Shown: positions 7,415 through 14,519, counted from the stretch's first letter. The stretch is 16,233 nucleotides of DNA from an uncultured Roseburia sp. (GCA_900548205.1 URJS01000056.1:1-16233), one strand, 5' to 3'. Made by a program: numbers and translations. Notes: generated by a model from the sequence alone, not told the origin.

Positions 7415-7430
7415 TTTCCAATTCTGGAAA
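7415..7430. promoter_or_regulatory. 16-bp palindrome at the spoVT transcription start (operator candidate)
   Basis: TTTCCA-ATTC-TGGAAA is an inverted repeat spanning the predicted start point. It is conserved without change in copy B (8117-8132). Its position suits an operator, possibly for SpoVT autoregulation; the binding protein is an inference. Confidence 0.5.
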
Positions 7431-7459
7431 TAGTATCTGTAAATGAAGGGATTTTATAC
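7431..7459 (-). promoter_or_regulatory. Forespore sigma (sigma-F/G-type) promoter of spoVT
   Basis: On the minus strand GTATA (7455-7459), a 17-nt spacer and GATACTA (7431-7437) match the Bacillus sigma-G pattern GYATR / CATNMTA at all but the first -10 base. spoVT is a known sigma-G target in Bacillus, so the fit is expected. Transcription would start near 7424. Confidence 0.65.
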
Positions 7460-7465
7460 GTTTTA

Positions 7466-7729
7466 TTAGTGATCTGCGTAATGATATCTGCATGAAATAA
7501 TATATACATTCTGTCCATCAATTTTATAAACCAATCTGTCATTTTCATTAATTCTTCGGCTCCAAAATCCGGCTAAATCACCTAACAATGGTTCCGGTTT
7601 TCCGAGACCGGAATTTCCGTTTCTACAGACATCTTCAATGAGCTTGTTGATTTTTTTCAATGTTTTCTTATCTCCGGTTTGCCAGTAGATATAATCAGCC
7701 CAACCGTTTTCTGTAAAAACCTTATTCAT
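7466..7729 (-). CDS. yoeB: YoeB-family toxin (ribosome-dependent mRNA interferase)
   Basis: Toxin of a type II toxin-antitoxin pair that cuts mRNA in the ribosomal A site. The 87 residues carry the family core: YIYWQTGDKK, GKPEPL, GFWSRRI, DRLVY and the CRYHY end. The residues known to be catalytic in E. coli YoeB fall at the same numbers here: Glu46, Arg65, His83, with Tyr84 next. All are present, so the toxin looks active. Three extra residues (ADH) follow the usual C-terminal tyrosine. The start overlaps the antitoxin end by 8 nt, which should couple their translation. The stop is 6 nt from repeat copy A. Confidence 0.96.
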   Translation of the reverse strand: MNKVFTENGWADYIYWQTGDKKTLKKINKLIEDVCRNGNSGLGKPEPLLGDLAGFWSRRINENDRLVYKIDGQNVYIISCRYHYADH

Positions 7730-7988
7730 CTCCAGTAACCTTAATTAGTTCTTTCATCTGAAAAGAACCATCTTCCAATTGTTTTTTTGACTCCATGAGC
7801 CATTTATAGTTAGTCTGATTCCCCATAAGATGCATATTTTCAATCATGTTATTATATGTTTCTTCTGATATCATCACGATATTTTTATTTTTTTTGCGCG
7901 TAACAATAAGTGTTTCAAAATCATCAGAGACTTTGTCCATGCATTCTTTCATATTTCCCCTTAATTCTGTATAATTAACTGCTAACAT
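7722..7988 (-). CDS. yefM: YefM-family antitoxin
   Basis: Phd/YefM antitoxin that neutralises YoeB and represses its own operon. The 88 residues start MLAVNYTELRGNMKECMDKV, the N-terminal DNA-binding and dimerisation part, followed by ETLIVTRKKNKNIVMISEETYN. The last 30 or so residues are the acidic/basic toxin-wrapping tail. ATG at 7986-7988 is chosen because GGAGGTG lies 6 nt upstream. A longer reading from 8018 would start inside the operator and is rejected. It is the first gene of the pair, the usual order. Confidence 0.96.
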   Translation of the reverse strand: MLAVNYTELRGNMKECMDKVSDDFETLIVTRKKNKNIVMISEETYNNMIENMHLMGNQTNYKWLMESKKQLEDGSFQMKELIKVTGDE

Positions 7989-8012
7989 AGGATTCACCTC
8001 CAAGGATAAAAC

Positions 8013-8062
8013 GTACAATTTTCTGTACTTATATTATATTATACCGAAAGATACACTGTCAA
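8013..8062 (-). promoter_or_regulatory. Strong sigma-A promoter and operator of yefM-yoeB
   Basis: TTGACA (8057-8062) and TATAAT (8033-8038) are both perfect and 18 nt apart. At the expected start point lies an inverted repeat with two GTAC cores (8013-8016 and 8025-8028), close to the TGTACA hexamers bound by YefM in E. coli. So the module brings its own autoregulated promoter in addition to the upstream repeat. Confidence 0.85.
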
Positions 8063-8102
8063 CACAAAACTGGATTTCTTTCAGTTATTATTTCCTTTTT
8101 GT

Positions 8103-8161
8103 TCCATTTACTCTACTTTCCAATTCTGGAAATAGTATCTGTAAACAGAGGAATATTATAC
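8103..8161 (-). repeat. Direct repeat, copy B, with a second forespore-type promoter reading into yefM-yoeB
   Basis: This copy begins directly after the HAD phosphatase stop codon. It keeps GTATA (8157-8161), the 17-nt spacing, GATACTA (8133-8139) and the palindrome (8117-8132) of copy A, although five of the six mismatches fall in the upstream 16 bases. It points into the toxin-antitoxin genes. See copy A for the alignment. Confidence 0.93.
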
Positions 8162-8830
8162 TTATTTTCCTTCACATGACTTCAAAAGCTCCCCGATCTC
8201 CTCCGGCGTTTTCACAAACAGTCCGGCGCCGCAGCTCCGCAGAAATTCCTCACTGCGGAAGCCCCATAAAACAGAGATACACGGCAGTCCGGCATTTTTC
8301 GCCGTCATAACGTCAACCTCAGAATCACCCACATAAACAGCCGTTTCCTTTGGCATTCCAAGCTCGCTTAACGCCTGATAAACCATATCAGCCGCCGGCT
8401 TTTTTGCAACACCCTCCGTCTCACCGATCGCAACCGGAACGATCCCCTCAAAATAAAGCTCCGCCAGCTCTTTGACCGCACTATCCAGCTTATTAGAGAC
8501 AATCGCCAGTGCATAGCCGTCTCTTTTTAATTCACGCAGAAGCGGTAAAATCCCGTCATACGCCCGTGTCTTATCGTTGCAATGCAATCCGTAATATTCC
8601 TTAAACGCTGCAAACGCCGCCGCAAAGCATGGATTTTTCGCACCGTCCGGCACGGAGCGCTCCATCAGACGATACACGCCGTTTCCAACAAACTCGCGCA
8701 CCTCGTCAATGGAGTGCTCCGGCAGCTCCATTTTACGCATGGCATAATTGACGGCATCGGTGAGGTCCTCTAGGGTGTCAAGCACCGTTCCGTCCATATC
8801 AAAAATAATTGTTTCGTATTTTCTTTTCAT
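8162..8830 (-). CDS. HAD-family phosphatase (phosphoglycolate phosphatase-like)
   Basis: Small-molecule phosphatase of the HAD superfamily, Gph/PpaX-like, 222 residues. Motif I is DMDGT (Asp11 nucleophile, Asp13), motif II VSNK (Ser112), motif III Lys144 before Pro, and motif IV GDSEVD (168-173). The helical cap between residues 17 and 90 is of the C1 type. Ribosome binding is supported by AAGGAAGGA a few nucleotides before the ATG. A terminator-like hairpin separates it from the LtaS-like gene upstream. Substrate cannot be read from sequence; phosphoglycolate, pyrophosphate or sugar phosphates are all possible. Confidence 0.9.
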   Translation of the reverse strand: MKRKYETIIFDMDGTVLDTLEDLTDAVNYAMRKMELPEHSIDEVREFVGNGVYRLMERSVPDGAKNPCFAAAFAAFKEYYGLHCNDKTRAYDGILPLLRELKRDGYALAIVSNKLDSAVKELAELYFEGIVPVAIGETEGVAKKPAADMVYQALSELGMPKETAVYVGDSEVDVMTAKNAGLPCISVLWGFRSEEFLRSCGAGLFVKTPEEIGELLKSCEGK

Positions 8831-8875
8831 GTTATCCTTCCTTCCAACTGCGATCCATGAACAAATTTTCCCGGC

Positions 8876-8909
8876 AAATAAAAACCATGCGCCGGATTTT
8901 GTCTCCGGC
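8876..8909 (-). terminator. Probable terminator after the LtaS-like gene
   Basis: GCCGGA and TCCGGC (8891-8896, 8904-8909) form a 6-bp GC-rich stem with a 7-nt loop. On the minus strand a TTTTTATTT tract follows after 6 nt. The gap before the T-tract lowers confidence. It lies in the 111-nt space between the LtaS-like gene and the phosphatase. Confidence 0.5.
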
Positions 8910-8941
8910 TCCGCGATCTGCAGCCCCTCTTTCTGCTGTTC

Positions 8942-10888
8942 CTACGACTCCTCCTCTTTCAAATAGGGAAAAAATATCTCGCTTTGATCCCTCTTATCAA
9001 ACATATTATTATATTGAAGTATCTCGTATCTTAGAAGCCATTCTGCCTCCTCTCCCACTGCATCCTCCAGATGAAGAAATTTTCCCTTCGATTTGGAATA
9101 GTAGCCGCGGGAATTAATCGCCGGAATCTCCTCCCTAAGCGCAAGCAAAAACCGATCGTACGCCGAAAGCGGCAGTCCCGCCCGCTCAAGCGCCATTGAC
9201 GAAAGGAAATTTAAGCTTGTGATCTCTACCGTTTCCTCGTCGCTCTCATAATTCGTCCAGATAAAAAACGGCACGGTATAGAGCGCCTGCAATTCATCTG
9301 TCGTCAGTCCCGACAAGCCTTTGCCGTTGAGATACGGGTAAAAGCTTGCGGACAGGCTCGGCTGATGATCGCCAAAGAAAACAATTTCGACAGGCTCATC
9401 CACATTCTCAAAATAATTGATGAGATATTCCAGCGCAGCATCGCTCTCATGCACCAAAGAAAGGTACTGGTCGACGTCGGGATAATTCAGCCCAAGCATC
9501 CGCACCTGCTCATCAAAATTATCATATTTCTCCGTATAGCCGCCATGATTCTGCATAGAGATGCTCATGATAAACAGCTCCTCATTTGCCGCCCGGCTCT
9601 CATAGCGCTCAATAATGCTCTCATACAGTTCCCGGTCGGTGATATACTCGCGCAGCAGCTTTGTCTGGTCAAAATCCTCCAGAAAATACATCTCATCAAA
9701 GCCCATATTCGGGTAGACCTTATTCCTGCTCCACCCCGTCTCGTAGTATGGATGCATCGCGACACAGGTATAGCCCTCGTTTTTCAGATTGGAGACTATT
9801 GAGGTCGGCGTATCTGAAATATACTGCTGATAGATAACCGAACCGCCCGGCAAAAACGCCATGGAATTGCCGGTCATAAACTCCCATTCAGAATTTGGCG
9901 TCTTTGCCCCAAACACCGAGGAAAGGGCATAGCCTTTTATCGTATCTTCCGTCAGCGAATCATAAAACGGCGTAAGCTCCTGATTCGTGGAAAAGTCCCC
10001 CACAACGCTAAGGTCTGCATACGACTCGCTCATGACCACGATCACAGTCGGCTTTTCCTCTTTGCCCTCCGCCTGATTCTCCTTCTTCGCATACTCCTCC
10101 TCAAGCGCTTTTACTGCCTCCGCCGAATATCCGTCCGGCTCGCTCACAAAGCAGTCACGGATGCTCAGCACAAAATTAAGCAGATAACCGTTGCGGTAGC
10201 TTCCCTTCTGCTCCCACGTTTCCGTCACAAGATACGCGCTTTTCTCTCCGACATAAACGCAGCTAAGCACCGCCAGCGAGACACAGACAGCCGCCGGCCA
10301 CCCTCTCTTTTCAAAGGTGAGCGGCAGCTTTCGCACCAGCGCAACGTACAGCACCGACAAAAGTATGACGTAGCCCGCCCTGTCATCAAGCACAAATTCA
10401 TAATTTCCTGCCACCGACAAGCCTGTCTGGATAGATTTCAAATCACTGAAAATAAATTCATTTCCGCGGAACAGATATACGAAATAATTGACGCCTGCCA
10501 AAAGCATCAGCAGCGTATATGAGATCGCACAGGCAAGTCCCGCATGCTTTGTGACCGCCTGCACTGCCAGAAAGACTACCAGTGCGCACACAATATTCAA
10601 AAGCATCTTTTCCTGCGAAATCTTGGCGCGCAGCTCTGCATCCAACAGCAGATACTGCACAAGATAGGCGGTAAGGCTACTGCTGCCTCCAATCAGAAAA
10701 ACCGCCCAAAGCCATGACAGCTTCGGCTTCCCCGAAAACTCCAGCCCCGTAATGCCAAAATAAAGCACGCCAAAGCCAATCCACACATACGCGGCAATCC
10801 CGATCTGAAAACAAAGAACTCCCGCCAGTATCAGCGCTGCCGCAGCTTTTATGATATTTTCTTTTTTCCAACAAAATTTTATCTTCAT
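8942..10888 (-). CDS. LtaS-family lipoteichoic acid synthase-like membrane protein
   Basis: Polymerises or transfers glycerol-phosphate on the outer face of the membrane in the known family. From ATG 10886-10888 there are 648 residues. About five or six membrane helices fill the first 215. The alkaline phosphatase/sulfatase-fold domain (from about 280) shows Glu288 in VIVVMSES, the likely catalytic Thr330 in GAKTPNSEWEF, His448 in QNHGG, and the metal-binding GDHQPS (Asp507, His508). A longer frame from 11005 would run through a terminator and a promoter, so it is rejected. The Shine-Dalgarno sequence is poor. Which polymer it makes, and whether it is a synthase or a primase, cannot be told. 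Neighbours give no further hint. Confidence 0.88.
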   Translation of the reverse strand: MKIKFCWKKENIIKAAAALILAGVLCFQIGIAAYVWIGFGVLYFGITGLEFSGKPKLSWLWAVFLIGGSSSLTAYLVQYLLLDAELRAKISQEKMLLNIVCALVVFLAVQAVTKHAGLACAISYTLLMLLAGVNYFVYLFRGNEFIFSDLKSIQTGLSVAGNYEFVLDDRAGYVILLSVLYVALVRKLPLTFEKRGWPAAVCVSLAVLSCVYVGEKSAYLVTETWEQKGSYRNGYLLNFVLSIRDCFVSEPDGYSAEAVKALEEEYAKKENQAEGKEEKPTVIVVMSESYADLSVVGDFSTNQELTPFYDSLTEDTIKGYALSSVFGAKTPNSEWEFMTGNSMAFLPGGSVIYQQYISDTPTSIVSNLKNEGYTCVAMHPYYETGWSRNKVYPNMGFDEMYFLEDFDQTKLLREYITDRELYESIIERYESRAANEELFIMSISMQNHGGYTEKYDNFDEQVRMLGLNYPDVDQYLSLVHESDAALEYLINYFENVDEPVEIVFFGDHQPSLSASFYPYLNGKGLSGLTTDELQALYTVPFFIWTNYESDEETVEITSLNFLSSMALERAGLPLSAYDRFLLALREEIPAINSRGYYSKSKGKFLHLEDAVGEEAEWLLRYEILQYNNMFDKRDQSEIFFPYLKEEES

Positions 10889-10898
10889 AATAACCACT

Positions 10899-10926
10899 AT
10901 TTTATCATGACTCGCAGGTTTGTCAA
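10899..10926 (-). promoter_or_regulatory. Sigma-A promoter of the LtaS-like gene
   Basis: TTGACA (10921-10926), a 16-nt spacer and TAAAAT (10899-10904) with an extended TGA just before it. The predicted start point is about 4-5 nt before the ATG, leaving almost no leader. Confidence 0.65.
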
Positions 10927-10947
10927 TTTTTCCGCCATCCTTTTTAC

Positions 10948-10997
10948 AAAAAATATCCGCCAAAGAAAGACCTGTTATCCTGTCTTTCTCTGACGGA
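10948..10997 (-). terminator. Strong rho-independent terminator after the dehydrogenase gene
   Basis: A 16-bp stem with two G-U wobble pairs (10982-10997 with 10956-10971) and a 10-nt loop is followed on the minus strand by TATTTTTT. It sits 20 nt after the dehydrogenase stop and ends the NfeD-dehydrogenase transcript. Confidence 0.9.
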
Positions 10998-11017
10998 CCT
11001 CCCATACTCGCTAAGTA

Positions 11018-11950
11018 TCAATCAAAAAACTCTCTGATGTTTTGCTCCACCTGCTTCATCAGACGCGTCCGCGCCTCCACGCTCGCCCATGCGATGTGCG
11101 GTGTGATGATGAGCTTTCCGCTGTCCTTGATCTCACGCAGCGGATTATCTGACGTCATCGGCTCCGTCGTCAGCACATCCAGCCCCGCAGCTGCAATCTC
11201 CCCACTCTTTAGCGCCTCCGCCAGATCGCCCTCCACAACGATCGGTCCTCTGCCAAGATTTAAAAAGATCGCGGAACGCTTCATCCTGCGAAAGGCATCG
11301 GCATTCATCAGGTTTTCCGTATTCGCATCTAACGGCGCGTGCACCGACACTATATCGGACTGCGCGAGAAGCGTATCAAAATCCACACGCTCATAGCCGG
11401 GTGCATCATGCTTGCCGGAGGTGGAATAATAGATGACGCGGCAGCCAAACATCCCTGCAATATCCGCTACCCTGCGCCCGATCGCCCCCAGACCGACCAC
11501 GCCCCACGTCCTGCCGTTTAACTCATGGAACGCCCTTGCAAAATGCGTAAACATCGTATCTGCAATGTATTTTTCAGACTTTACATAATCATCATAATAA
11601 GGAAGCTTCTCCCACAGATAAAAGAGCAGCGCAAAGGTATGCTGCGCCACTGTCTCCGTCGAATATCCGGCAACATTGCGCCATGCGATTCCCCGCTCAT
11701 CCAGATAAGCTTTATCAAGATTATTTGTTCCTGTTGCCGTCACGCATACCAGTCTCAAATGCGAAGCCTCTCCGATCGTCTGCTCATTGACCAAAACCTT
11801 ATTCAGCACGATAACATCCGCGTCTCTTGTCCGGCTGCGTGCCTGTTCGGGCGTAGAATATTCGTATTTTACGACCTCCCCCAGCTGCTCGAAACCGGAT
11901 AGGTCAATATCATCACCGATCGTCTTTGCATCTAAAAATACGATTTTCAT
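11018..11950 (-). CDS. D-2-hydroxyacid dehydrogenase (glycerate dehydrogenase/hydroxypyruvate reductase type)
   Basis: Oxidoreductase interconverting a 2-keto acid and a D-2-hydroxy acid with a nicotinamide cofactor. The 310 residues show the nucleotide-binding GLGAIG (153-158) and the catalytic trio Arg234 (NLGRGPIV), Glu263 (TTEPM) and His285 (TPHIAWAS). The HIAWA block is typical of the glycerate dehydrogenase subgroup. The end of the second beta strand reads YYSTSG where NAD-dependent members usually have Asp, so NADP use is possible. AAGGAGGAG precedes the ATG, which overlaps the NfeD-like stop codon by ATGA. A strong terminator follows. Confidence 0.92.
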   Translation of the reverse strand: MKIVFLDAKTIGDDIDLSGFEQLGEVVKYEYSTPEQARSRTRDADVIVLNKVLVNEQTIGEASHLRLVCVTATGTNNLDKAYLDERGIAWRNVAGYSTETVAQHTFALLFYLWEKLPYYDDYVKSEKYIADTMFTHFARAFHELNGRTWGVVGLGAIGRRVADIAGMFGCRVIYYSTSGKHDAPGYERVDFDTLLAQSDIVSVHAPLDANTENLMNADAFRRMKRSAIFLNLGRGPIVVEGDLAEALKSGEIAAAGLDVLTTEPMTSDNPLREIKDSGKLIITPHIAWASVEARTRLMKQVEQNIREFFD

Positions 11951-12414
11951 TGCTGCACTCCTCCTTCTTTCAGCCGCGGCATATTCCCGTCTGCCACCAC
12001 ATACAATGTGACTCCGCGAATCTCCTTTACCGTAACGATCTCTCCCGCCTCAAACGCCTGATTCCCGTCATATGCCCGCGCCGACCATTCCTGCCCCTTA
12101 TAAACTGCCGTTCCGGTCTGCTTTAGATTATCTACCCGCTCTGTCAGACAGACACGCTCTGCGATCATCTGCTCATAATTTGTCTTTGTCAGATGCGGCT
12201 TGACATACCTTAACGCCCACGGTCTTGTGAACACAAGCAAAATGAGCGTCACCACCACAAAGACGGCAAACTGCCACTGCCATTCAAGCCCCAGTGCATA
12301 AGCGCCAAGCGCCGCCAGTGCACCGCCCGAAAACCAGATTGACGTCAGCCCTACCGTCGCAATCTCAATTGCTGCAAATAGAATAATCACTCCGATCCAG
12401 ATAATCGCCATCAT
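11947..12414 (-). CDS. NfeD-like membrane protein (short form)
   Basis: Short NfeD proteins have a membrane part and a C-terminal OB-fold domain and often work with flotillin/SPFH proteins at the membrane. The 155 residues show hydrophobic segments at about 4-22, 28-42 and 48-64, then the OB-fold with the family's pattern GTAVYKGQEWSARA and a GEIVTVKEIRGVTLYV strand pair (about 98-140). There is no ClpP-like protease domain. Two ATG codons stand side by side at the start; AAGGGA lies about 12 nt upstream. No SPFH gene is in the window. It is coupled to the dehydrogenase gene by a 4-nt overlap. Confidence 0.88.
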   Translation of the reverse strand: MMAIIWIGVIILFAAIEIATVGLTSIWFSGGALAALGAYALGLEWQWQFAVFVVVTLILLVFTRPWALRYVKPHLTKTNYEQMIAERVCLTERVDNLKQTGTAVYKGQEWSARAYDGNQAFEAGEIVTVKEIRGVTLYVVADGNMPRLKEGGVQQ

Positions 12415-12487
12415 ACTGTCTCATTCCCTTCTATGCTTTGTCTCTGCCAGTTTCACTTGGATCTCACAGGCAGGATTCTTTATCCAT

Positions 12488-12496
12488 ACTATAACA
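12488..12496 (-). promoter_or_regulatory. Candidate extended -10 promoter for the NfeD-like gene
   Basis: TGTTATAGT on the minus strand is an extended -10 box. No good -35 is visible. The leader would be about 65 nt. Confidence 0.4.
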
Positions 12497-12519
12497 TATT
12501 CCAAATTTCATTTCTATGG

Positions 12520-12547
12520 TTAATTATATACAGTTTCCTGCCGAAAC
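12520..12547 (+). promoter_or_regulatory. Possible sigma-28 (sigma-D) type promoter for the FliD-like gene
   Basis: TTAA (12520-12523), a 16-nt spacer and GCCGAAAC (12540-12547) resemble the flagellar pattern TAAA / GCCGATAT. The leader to the start codon would be about 27 nt. The match is partial (3 of 4 and 5 of 8, plus spacing), so this is a suggestion. Confidence 0.3.
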
Positions 12548-12581
12548 ATATAGTAATAGTATTTATGGGAGGAATGATACC

Positions 12582-13277
12582 ATGGGATTAAACACTACCT
12601 TTGCCGGCATCGGCACAAGCTTAAGCTCTAATTTTTATCTGCGGAGCTTCTATACATCCAACCGCACCGCAGGAACTGCGTCCAAGCGCAGACAGCTGAC
12701 AAATTCAGAGCTGACGCTCGCCGACAGCATGGCGCTGCGCCGCGCTGTAAAAAAACTCGGCACTCTGGAATTTTCAGAGGAAAATGATGCCGATGTCCGA
12801 AACGCGGTCAAGGCTTATATCACAACCTACAATAATACCTTAACATCCGTTTCCGGCTCGAGCGACCGCACGTTAGAGCGCGCGCATAAGCAGTTAAAAT
12901 CCATTGTAAAGGAATATGCCTCCGATCTGGATAAAATGGGCATCACCGTAAACGATGACGGCACGCTCACTCGCCGCGATTCGCTCTTTTCAACTGCCAG
13001 TCTCTCAAAATTTGAAAAGCTTTTTTCTAAGGACTCCGATTTCATGCAGCGCACCGCTGCCTGTGCGAGAAAAATCGAACGGCAGAGCGACAACCTCATT
13101 TTAACAGAGCAGACGCACAAAGCGCAGCGCGCACAGGGCGGAGCTGTCTCTACCGCCAACGATGCGGGAATAACGCCTGCTGCCGCAGCGGCACAGCCGC
13201 TGCCTGCCGGAAACGGTCCCGATTTAGACCTACTCTTAAATACCGGCGTAGGCAAGAATATCAATCTGTCACTATAG
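12582..13277 (+). CDS. Protein with a FliD-C-like middle region, 231 aa, function unknown
   Basis: The start is ATG 12582 with GGGAGG 8-9 nt upstream; earlier starts lack a binding site. Residues 1-45 are Ser/Thr-rich and may be disordered. Residues 66-165 resemble the C-terminal domain of the flagellar cap protein FliD: VRNAVKAYITTYNNTL, then LKSIVKEYASDLDKMGITVNDDGTL, then LSKFEKLFSKDSDFM. The tail is Ala/Gln/Pro-rich. It lacks the FliD N-terminal domain and there is no signal peptide or membrane segment. No flagellar gene is nearby. It is the only well-supported plus-strand gene here, and its TAG shares a CTATAG palindrome with the converging peptidase gene. The resemblance is from pattern reading and may reflect general helix layout. 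Confidence 0.75.
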   Translation: MGLNTTFAGIGTSLSSNFYLRSFYTSNRTAGTASKRRQLTNSELTLADSMALRRAVKKLGTLEFSEENDADVRNAVKAYITTYNNTLTSVSGSSDRTLERAHKQLKSIVKEYASDLDKMGITVNDDGTLTRRDSLFSTASLSKFEKLFSKDSDFMQRTAACARKIERQSDNLILTEQTHKAQRAQGGAVSTANDAGITPAAAAAQPLPAGNGPDLDLLLNTGVGKNINLSL

Positions 13278-14363
13278 ACGCGTTTCCATCTCAATCCTAA
13301 TATCATTTCCTGCGACACGGACATCTGCATAGCTGCCGCACACAAGCGGCATCATCGGCGGCAGATGTCCGATGTCTGCATCCATGACAACCGGCACACC
13401 GTATTCTCCAAGCAAGTCGCAGACAGCACGATATTGATCCAGTCCCATCAGCTCCTGACCGAATATGAGCGGACGTCCAATCAAAAATCCTTTCACATGC
13501 GAAAACCATCCGGCGTTTTTCATCTGCCAGACCGCACGCCTGATCGCCATCACATTCAGATCACAGGATTCCAAAAACCAGATGATCCCGTCCTCCCGAT
13601 ACCGCTTTGCAAACTCCGCCGTCTGATCGTACTTTGTTCCAAGCAGTGTCACAAGACAATCCATGCAGCCGCCAAGCAAACGCCCCTGCATATGGATATT
13701 AGGATGCTCCGATTCCTGCAGCGTTCCACAGCTCGTGCTCCCGCCGCCCATCGTATCACTCTGCTCCTGCGGCAAAAACACACGCAGCTTTCTTGGCTCT
13801 GTCACCGCATAGGGCTCAAGCGGATGCTCCTCATCCTTTTTGCTCTCCTTCTCCCATTTCTCATAGCCGTGCACAGTATTTTTTGTGCCGCACAGCAGCC
13901 CATAGGCGTCGTGCAGGCTCTCATGCCACGGCTCCATGCCGTATGCCGCCGCACACGGTCCATAGATTGACGCGGTATCGCAAAGCGTTGCCAGCAGGTA
14001 TGTCAGATTCGTATTATCTGAAAAGCCCACATACCATTTCGGCTCTGCCTCCTTTATCCGCTCAAAGTCCACATACCCGATCGTCTCGCACATCAGCTCC
14101 CCGCCGCCGCAGGAAATCAATACATCATTTTCGTCGCTGCAATAGTATTCCGTCAGCTCCTTTCCGCATGCCTGCGGCGTGTTGCTGATACCGATCCCGC
14201 TTCCCTCATAGCAATTTGGTCCAAGCACAAGCCGATGCCCCAGCTCGCGAAACTTCCTCTGCGCATTTTCAAAGCCAGACCGGTACGGCTCAATATTACA
14301 GCCAAACGAGGGGGCAACAAAGCCAATGGCGCCTCCCTCTGGCAAATATTTGGGGTATCTCAT
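13272..14363 (-). CDS. S66-family peptidase (LD-carboxypeptidase / MccF-like)
   Basis: S66 serine peptidases cut L,D-bonds in recycled muropeptides (LdcA) or detoxify peptide-nucleotide antibiotics (MccF). The 363 residues keep the triad: Ser115 in GFSDNTNL, Glu265 in FLESCD, His333 in DIGHLPP. The N-terminal GGAIGFVAPS and CGGGELM loops are typical. At about 360 residues, with an insert between about 165 and 225, it is longer than LdcA (about 305) and closer in size to MccF. There is no signal peptide, so it acts in the cytoplasm. AAGGAGA lies 6 nt before the ATG. Its stop overlaps that of the plus-strand gene by 6 nt. Antibiotic immunity is an inference from size and the permease gene next door. 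Confidence 0.9.
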   Translation of the reverse strand: MRYPKYLPEGGAIGFVAPSFGCNIEPYRSGFENAQRKFRELGHRLVLGPNCYEGSGIGISNTPQACGKELTEYYCSDENDVLISCGGGELMCETIGYVDFERIKEAEPKWYVGFSDNTNLTYLLATLCDTASIYGPCAAAYGMEPWHESLHDAYGLLCGTKNTVHGYEKWEKESKKDEEHPLEPYAVTEPRKLRVFLPQEQSDTMGGGSTSCGTLQESEHPNIHMQGRLLGGCMDCLVTLLGTKYDQTAEFAKRYREDGIIWFLESCDLNVMAIRRAVWQMKNAGWFSHVKGFLIGRPLIFGQELMGLDQYRAVCDLLGEYGVPVVMDADIGHLPPMMPLVCGSYADVRVAGNDIRIEMETRL

Positions 14364-14453
14364 AAAAATCTCCTTTTCCAGTCAACTTGTCGAAAGCATT
14401 TTTTAAATGGCTTATTCCCATATCCTTGCAGCCTTCAAGCAATGCTCCTAGTG

Positions 14454-14508
14454 TACTGTCTCGTTCACTTTCAGGCAAGCCATTCTGCGAAATGTGAGTG
14501 ATACAGTA
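14454..14508 (-). other. Long imperfect hairpin in the peptidase leader
   Basis: TACTGT/ACAGTA ends the stem; three internal mismatches and one bulge interrupt pairing that continues to TTTC/GAAA around a 16-nt loop. No U-tract follows on either strand, so it is not a terminator. It lies in the 212-nt space between the permease and peptidase genes, which holds no coding region I can support. Confidence 0.6.
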
Positions 14509-14519
14509 CGCCAGTTTCC

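Larger units (their letters stand above)
7401..7459 (-). repeat. Direct repeat, copy A, holding the spoVT promoter
   Basis: These 59 bases match 8103-8161 at 53 positions with no gaps, including 32 identical bases in a row (7412-7443 = 8114-8145). The copies are exactly 702 bp apart and bracket the toxin-antitoxin module. Copy A ends inside the spoVT ribosome binding region and begins 6 nt after the toxin stop. Confidence 0.95.

Noticed and set aside
7390..7548. N-terminal extension of SpoVT by 53 residues
   Set aside because: It passes through the promoter, the palindrome and the toxin gene end. The family start MKATGIVRRIDDLGR with GGAGG is at 7389.
7401..8161. Classic insertion sequence or integron cassette carrying the toxin module
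   Set aside because: No transposase, integrase, terminal inverted repeats or short target duplication is present; only the long direct repeat.
10889..11005. N-terminal extension of the LtaS-like protein by 39 residues
   Set aside because: It would be translated across a strong terminator and a promoter, and the upstream ATG has no ribosome binding site.
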